Shown here one piece after another: positions 60,662-64,000 of a stretch of DNA of 64,000 nt (within the stretch, counting starts at the first letter, position 1; each line of letters opens with the position of its first letter). The notes under the pieces are model-generated. The model saw only the letters and a list, made by a program, of their open reading frames with translations. It was not told where the DNA came from and did not search any database. Source of the DNA: Litoreibacter arenae DSM 19593. GTDB taxonomy: Bacteria > Pseudomonadota > Alphaproteobacteria > Rhodobacterales > Rhodobacteraceae. The stretch lies in NCBI RefSeq assembly GCF_000442275.2, contig NZ_KE557306.1, positions 1,319,478-1,383,477 of the forward strand, in the 5' to 3' direction. Position numbers and translations under genes: made by a program.

Positions 60662-61609
60662 ATGGAGGGACGGAACTTGGCCAATCTCACGATCAAGCAG
60701 CTTCGATATATCGAGGCCGCAGGAAAAACCGGCTCCATTGCGGCCGCGGCAACGGCGCTCAACATCTCGCAAAGCTCGATCACCGCAGCCATCGACGTGC
60801 TGGAGGCAGAGATGGGGTTCGACCTGTTCACACGGGTGCCGGCCAAGGGGTTGATGACCACGCCGTCGGGCAAGCAAAGCCTTGCCCTGATCAGCGACTT
60901 TCTTGGCACGTTCCGGGAATTCGAAGCCGAGCTTGACGCCGTCGGTGGCACCTCGTCCGGTGTGATCCGGCTGGCGTGCTTCGCGGCAGCAGCAGCCACC
61001 TTCCTGCCGCGCGCCATCGTCAGCTTTCAAAAGCAATACCCGGGCAGCCGCTTTGATATGGTCGAGGGGAGCATGGATACCGTCGTCAGCTATCTCGAAG
61101 AGGGGCTTGCCGATATGGCCTTCACCTACGAGGAGGTCGTCCGTGACGGCCAGATATTTCAACCCCTCGTTGATTTGCCGCATTTCGCGCTTGTATGTTC
61201 GCAGGACCCGATGGCCAAGAGGGCAAGCGTAAGCCTGCAAGAGCTAAGCGGGAAGCCGATGATCGAACTGACCCTGCCGCTTACACGGAACTACTATTCC
61301 AACCTGTTCCGCAACGCGAAACTTGATGTAAATATCGTCCATGCGTCATCTTCCGTTGCGATGATCCGCACCATGGTTGCCGCCAACCTGGGCTTTACGA
61401 TTCTCAATGCCAAACCGATTGCGGTGCTGGACGGGCGCGGCGGATTTCGCGCGGTTCCGTTGTCCGATCCGATCCCGCCTCGTATGTTCGGAATGGTAAT
61501 GCAAGCCCGCACGCGCCAACCTCGGGCAGTCAATGATTTTCAGGCGCATTGCGAAACCCTGCGCCAGCAGGGTCATTTCGGATGTATGAGTGTGCGGGCC
61601 AACGAATGA
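60662..61609 (+). CDS. LysR-family regulator divergent from amidohydrolase
   Basis: A 315-residue LysR-type regulator: LTIKQLRYIEAAGKTGSIAAAATALNISQSSITAAIDVLEAEMGFDLFTRVPAKGLMTTPSG, then an effector domain with GVIRLACFAAAAATFLPRAIVSFQKQYPGSRFDMVEGSMDTVVSYLEEGLADMAFTYE. The start may be the ATG at 60662 or a TTG at 60677, which has a better-placed GGAGGG. It lies between the amidohydrolase/GTPase operon and the dipeptide-type importer and could control both. Confidence 0.88.
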   Translation: MEGRNLANLTIKQLRYIEAAGKTGSIAAAATALNISQSSITAAIDVLEAEMGFDLFTRVPAKGLMTTPSGKQSLALISDFLGTFREFEAELDAVGGTSSGVIRLACFAAAAATFLPRAIVSFQKQYPGSRFDMVEGSMDTVVSYLEEGLADMAFTYEEVVRDGQIFQPLVDLPHFALVCSQDPMAKRASVSLQELSGKPMIELTLPLTRNYYSNLFRNAKLDVNIVHASSSVAMIRTMVAANLGFTILNAKPIAVLDGRGGFRAVPLSDPIPPRMFGMVMQARTRQPRAVNDFQAHCETLRQQGHFGCMSVRANE

Positions 61610-61728
61610 CCGGCCTACCGGACGGTTACTCTATTAAATGTAGTAATTGGGCGCAGAAAAACTGTTTTGTGCAGGTATGACGTAGCGTTAGCCTGTTGTT
61701 CAATACAGAAACTCAGGGAGCCCGAGAC

Positions 61729-63306
61729 GTGACAAAACACTTCAAATCAATGTTGGTGACGACCGCCGTCAGCACCCTTCTTGCCTTCGGCGCGGTCGCG
61801 GAAGAGCCCGTGCGCGGCGGCACGCTCATCCACGCGATGACGCAGACGCCCCGCCATCTTAACCCCGCCGTCCAATCCGGCATTGCCACGGGCGCGCCGG
61901 GGACGCAGTTATTTGCAGCGCCATTGCGCTATGACGAAGACTGGACGCCGCAGCCCTATCTGGCCGAAAGCTGGGAGTGGTCAGAAGACGGCACTCAGAT
62001 GACCCTCAAGCTGGTTCAAGGCGCCACGTTCCATGACGGCGAGCCGATCACATCCGAGGATGTCGCGTTCTCGGTTGAGGTCGTGAAGGAAAACCACCCG
62101 TTCAAGACCATGTTCGCGCCCGTGACCTCGGTGGATACGCCGGACGAGCACACGGCGGTTCTGAACCTGTCACAGCCGCACCCCGCCTTGCTGCTGGCGA
62201 TGTCGTCTCAACTTCTGCCCATCATCCCCAAGCACATCTACGGCGATGGTGAAGACGTGAAAACCCACCCCCGCAACAGCGAGAATGTGGTCGGCTCCGG
62301 CCCGTTCAAGCTGGTGGAGTTCAAACCTGACCAGCACGTGATCGTGGAGCGCTACGACGACTTCTTCATGGACGGGCGGCCCTATCTCGACAAGATCGTC
62401 TACCGCATCATCAAAGACGCATCTTCGCGGGCGATTGGCCTTGAAAACGGCGAATTGCATATGTCGACATTCGAGAACACCGTGCGCAATCTCAAGCGCA
62501 TGTCGGAGAACGAAAACCTGACGGTGACCCCCGAAGGCTATGCTGCGGTCGGCCCGTTGAACTGGCTGGCGTTCAACGTGGGCTCCGACGGACCACTAGC
62601 GGACAAGCGTGTGCGTCAGGCAATTGCCTACGCGATCGACAAGAACTTCATTCTCAACGCGATTATGCTGGGGCTGAGCGAGGATGCGAAAACCGGCATC
62701 CACCCGGGCTCGCCGCTCTATAACCCAGACGTAAACGGCTATGATCTGGATGTGGATAAGGCCAACGCCCTGCTGGACGAAGCGGGATACGAGCGCGGGG
62801 CCGATGGCACAAGGTTCAGCCTGACCATCGACCACGGCAACCCGACCACCAAGCCACAGGCGGAATTCACCAAGGCGGCACTGTCGAAGGTGGGCATCGA
62901 CGTGACAGTGAACTCTTATGTGGATTTCCCCACATGGGCGCAGAAAATCTCGAACCACAATTTCGACATGACATGGGATACCGTGTTCAACTGGGGCGAC
63001 CCGGTGATCGGCGTCCACCGGACCTACTCCTCGGACAATATCAAACCGGGTGTCATCTGGTCGAACACGCAGCAATACAGCAATCCAAAGATCGACGCTC
63101 TGATGGAAGAAGCGGGCCGTGAAATCGACCCCGAAAAGCGTCGCGCGATGTATAACGAGTTTCAGGAAATCCTTGCCGAAGACCTGCCGGTTTACTGGAC
63201 CAATACGGTGCCCTACCACACGGTCTATTCCAATGAGGTCGGCAACCCGCCACTTGGCATCTGGGCGTCCGGCTCGCCTTACGACCTTGTGTACCTGAAG
63301 CAATAA
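61729..63306 (+). CDS. Dipeptide/oligopeptide-type ABC substrate-binding protein
   Basis: A 525-residue family 5 solute-binding protein. The start is taken as GTG at 61729 with AGGGAG upstream; an upstream TTG is less likely. A signal peptide follows (about residues 1-25, ending GAVAEE). Mature motifs: PVRGGTLIHAMTQTPRHLNPAVQSG, LAESWEWSEDGTQMTLKLVQGATFHDGEPITSEDVAFSVEVVKE and VGSGPFKLVEFKPDQHVIVERYDDFF, all typical of DppA/OppA-type proteins. Ligands of this family include peptides, opines and other amides. It is followed by a DppB-type permease gene, so it is the first gene of a new importer operon. Confidence 0.93.
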   Translation: MTKHFKSMLVTTAVSTLLAFGAVAEEPVRGGTLIHAMTQTPRHLNPAVQSGIATGAPGTQLFAAPLRYDEDWTPQPYLAESWEWSEDGTQMTLKLVQGATFHDGEPITSEDVAFSVEVVKENHPFKTMFAPVTSVDTPDEHTAVLNLSQPHPALLLAMSSQLLPIIPKHIYGDGEDVKTHPRNSENVVGSGPFKLVEFKPDQHVIVERYDDFFMDGRPYLDKIVYRIIKDASSRAIGLENGELHMSTFENTVRNLKRMSENENLTVTPEGYAAVGPLNWLAFNVGSDGPLADKRVRQAIAYAIDKNFILNAIMLGLSEDAKTGIHPGSPLYNPDVNGYDLDVDKANALLDEAGYERGADGTRFSLTIDHGNPTTKPQAEFTKAALSKVGIDVTVNSYVDFPTWAQKISNHNFDMTWDTVFNWGDPVIGVHRTYSSDNIKPGVIWSNTQQYSNPKIDALMEEAGREIDPEKRRAMYNEFQEILAEDLPVYWTNTVPYHTVYSNEVGNPPLGIWASGSPYDLVYLKQ

Positions 63307-63316
63307 TCCCTCCCCC

Positions 63317-63337
63317 TGCCCCGCGCTTTGCGGGGCA
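63317..63337 (+). other. Stem-loop between binding protein and permease genes
   Basis: TGCCCCGC and GCGGGGCA form a perfect 8-bp stem with loop GCTTT. There is no T-run. Such intercistronic hairpins commonly protect the abundant binding-protein mRNA from 3' decay while letting some transcription pass to the permease genes. Confidence 0.7.
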
Positions 63338-63369
63338 GCCTCCCCTCCCGATCCAGGCAGATATCCTCC

Positions 63370-64000
63370 ATGGCCCTACTGATGACGATCCTTCAGCGCT
63401 TGGCGTATGCAGCGCTGCTGCTTATCGCGGTACTGGTGCTGAATTTCAGCATGATGAACCTGGCCCCCGGTGACGTGGCCGACACCATCGCCGCGTCCAT
63501 GGGCGGGGCTGATGCCGAAGTAATGGCGCAAATCCGCGCTGAATACGGCCTCGACCAGCCATTTCTGGTGCAGCTGGCGAACTATATCGGTCGTGTCCTG
63601 ACGTTCGATCTGGGCTATTCCTACTTCTACAACCAACCCGTCACCAAGCTGATCTTCGAGCGCCTGCCCGCCACGCTGTTGCTGGTGATCACCGCCCAGC
63701 TTCTGGCATTGATCGTCGGCGTGCTGCTGGGCGTCTTTTCCGCCCGCCACCCAAACGGCATCGCCAACTACTTCGTCACCCTCTTGGCGCTGTTCGGCTA
63801 CGCCGCGCCGGTTTTCTGGACGGGCATCCTGCTGCTGATCGCGTTTTCGCTGAAAATCCCGTTGTTTCCCGTCGGAGGCATGATCGACGTCACCGTCGAG
63901 GACAATTTCTTCGCCAAGGCCGTCGACATCGCGCATCACATGGTTTTGCCGGTGATCACACTGGGCTCCATCTTTCTGGCCCTGTATTCCCGCCTCTGCC
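63370..64000 (+). CDS. Dipeptide-type ABC permease (DppB-like), partial
   Basis: The first 210 codons of a DppB/OppB-type permease, open to the window end. The start ATG at 63370 begins MALLMTILQRLAYAALLLIAVLVLNFSMMNLAPGD, the usual first helix. DLGYSYFYNQPVTKLIFERLPATLLLVITAQLLALIVGVLLGV is diagnostic for the family, followed by LFGYAAPVFWTGILLLIAFS. The part that contains the EAA loop lies beyond the window. It follows the binding protein gene by 63 bp with a protective stem-loop between them. Confidence 0.93.
   Translation, partial: MALLMTILQRLAYAALLLIAVLVLNFSMMNLAPGDVADTIAASMGGADAEVMAQIRAEYGLDQPFLVQLANYIGRVLTFDLGYSYFYNQPVTKLIFERLPATLLLVITAQLLALIVGVLLGVFSARHPNGIANYFVTLLALFGYAAPVFWTGILLLIAFSLKIPLFPVGGMIDVTVEDNFFAKAVDIAHHMVLPVITLGSIFLALYSRLC

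Noticed and set aside
63317-63337. Stem-loop as transcription terminator
   Set aside because: It has no T-run, and the permease gene of the same importer follows 33 bp later.

Overview
The window looks like alphaproteobacterial DNA, most likely from a marine Roseobacter-group member of the Rhodobacteraceae. This rests on gene content and style: a trb conjugation set ending in a DUF2274 gene, a CuyA-type L-cysteate sulfo-lyase, TRAP transporters, an IorAB-type molybdenum hydroxylase, many LysR and TetR regulators, and alternation between GC-rich core-like genes and AT-richer islands. The species cannot be named from the sequence, and chromosome versus plasmid cannot be decided.

Layout. 1-3.7 kb is the end of a conjugative (mating-pair formation) operon: trbL (partial), trbF, trbG, trbI and a DUF2274 gene, all with overlapping stop/start codons. 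3.9-8.5 kb is one giant gene for a secreted RTX-type calcium-binding lipase with no secretion genes beside it. 9.1-14.1 kb is an AT-richer integrative segment: a tyrosine integrase, a PrtN-like activator, an HTH repressor, a DEDD exonuclease-like protein, a DUF433/HTH protein, then about 1.3 kb of gene-poor DNA that carries five 21-bp iterons and a long inverted repeat. 14.2-22.3 kb is a five-gene operon, read leftward, that combines an MmeI-like DNA methyltransferase, a PD-(D/E)XK nuclease, an unknown (weakly HEPN-like) protein, a DEAD/DEAH helicase and a GIY-YIG nuclease. I read it as a defence system of restriction-modification type.

22.8-34 kb is a detoxification and redox neighbourhood: an ArsR-family regulator with an Old Yellow Enzyme, a hemerythrin-like protein, a TetR gene next to a haloalkane dehalogenase broken by one internal TGA, a TetR gene facing iorAB with two clear operators, and a TetR gene facing a quinone-reductase-like dehydrogenase with two clear operators. 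34.1-43.6 kb holds an EamA transporter and a ten-gene leftward operon for polar amino acid uptake and ornithine-type catabolism (ABC importer, isochorismatase-family hydrolase, EamA exporter, ornithine cyclodeaminase, Gdx-like SMR exporter, RidA, second OCD-family enzyme), faced by a GcvA-type LysR gene.

44.1-50.1 kb is a second mobile module with an HTH protein, two different tyrosine recombinases in overlapping reading frames and two unknown proteins. A diverged direct repeat of about 70 bp occurs just left of the integrase (8.8 kb) and just right of this module (50.4 kb), so the intervening 41.6 kb may be one composite island. 51-57.7 kb encodes a TRAP transporter with an alpha/beta hydrolase, two convergent LysR genes and cuyA (organosulfonate catabolism). 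58-64 kb has a G3E GTPase and a YtcJ-like amidohydrolase, a LysR regulator, and the start of a dipeptide-type ABC importer that runs off the window.

No rRNA, tRNA or CRISPR array was found.
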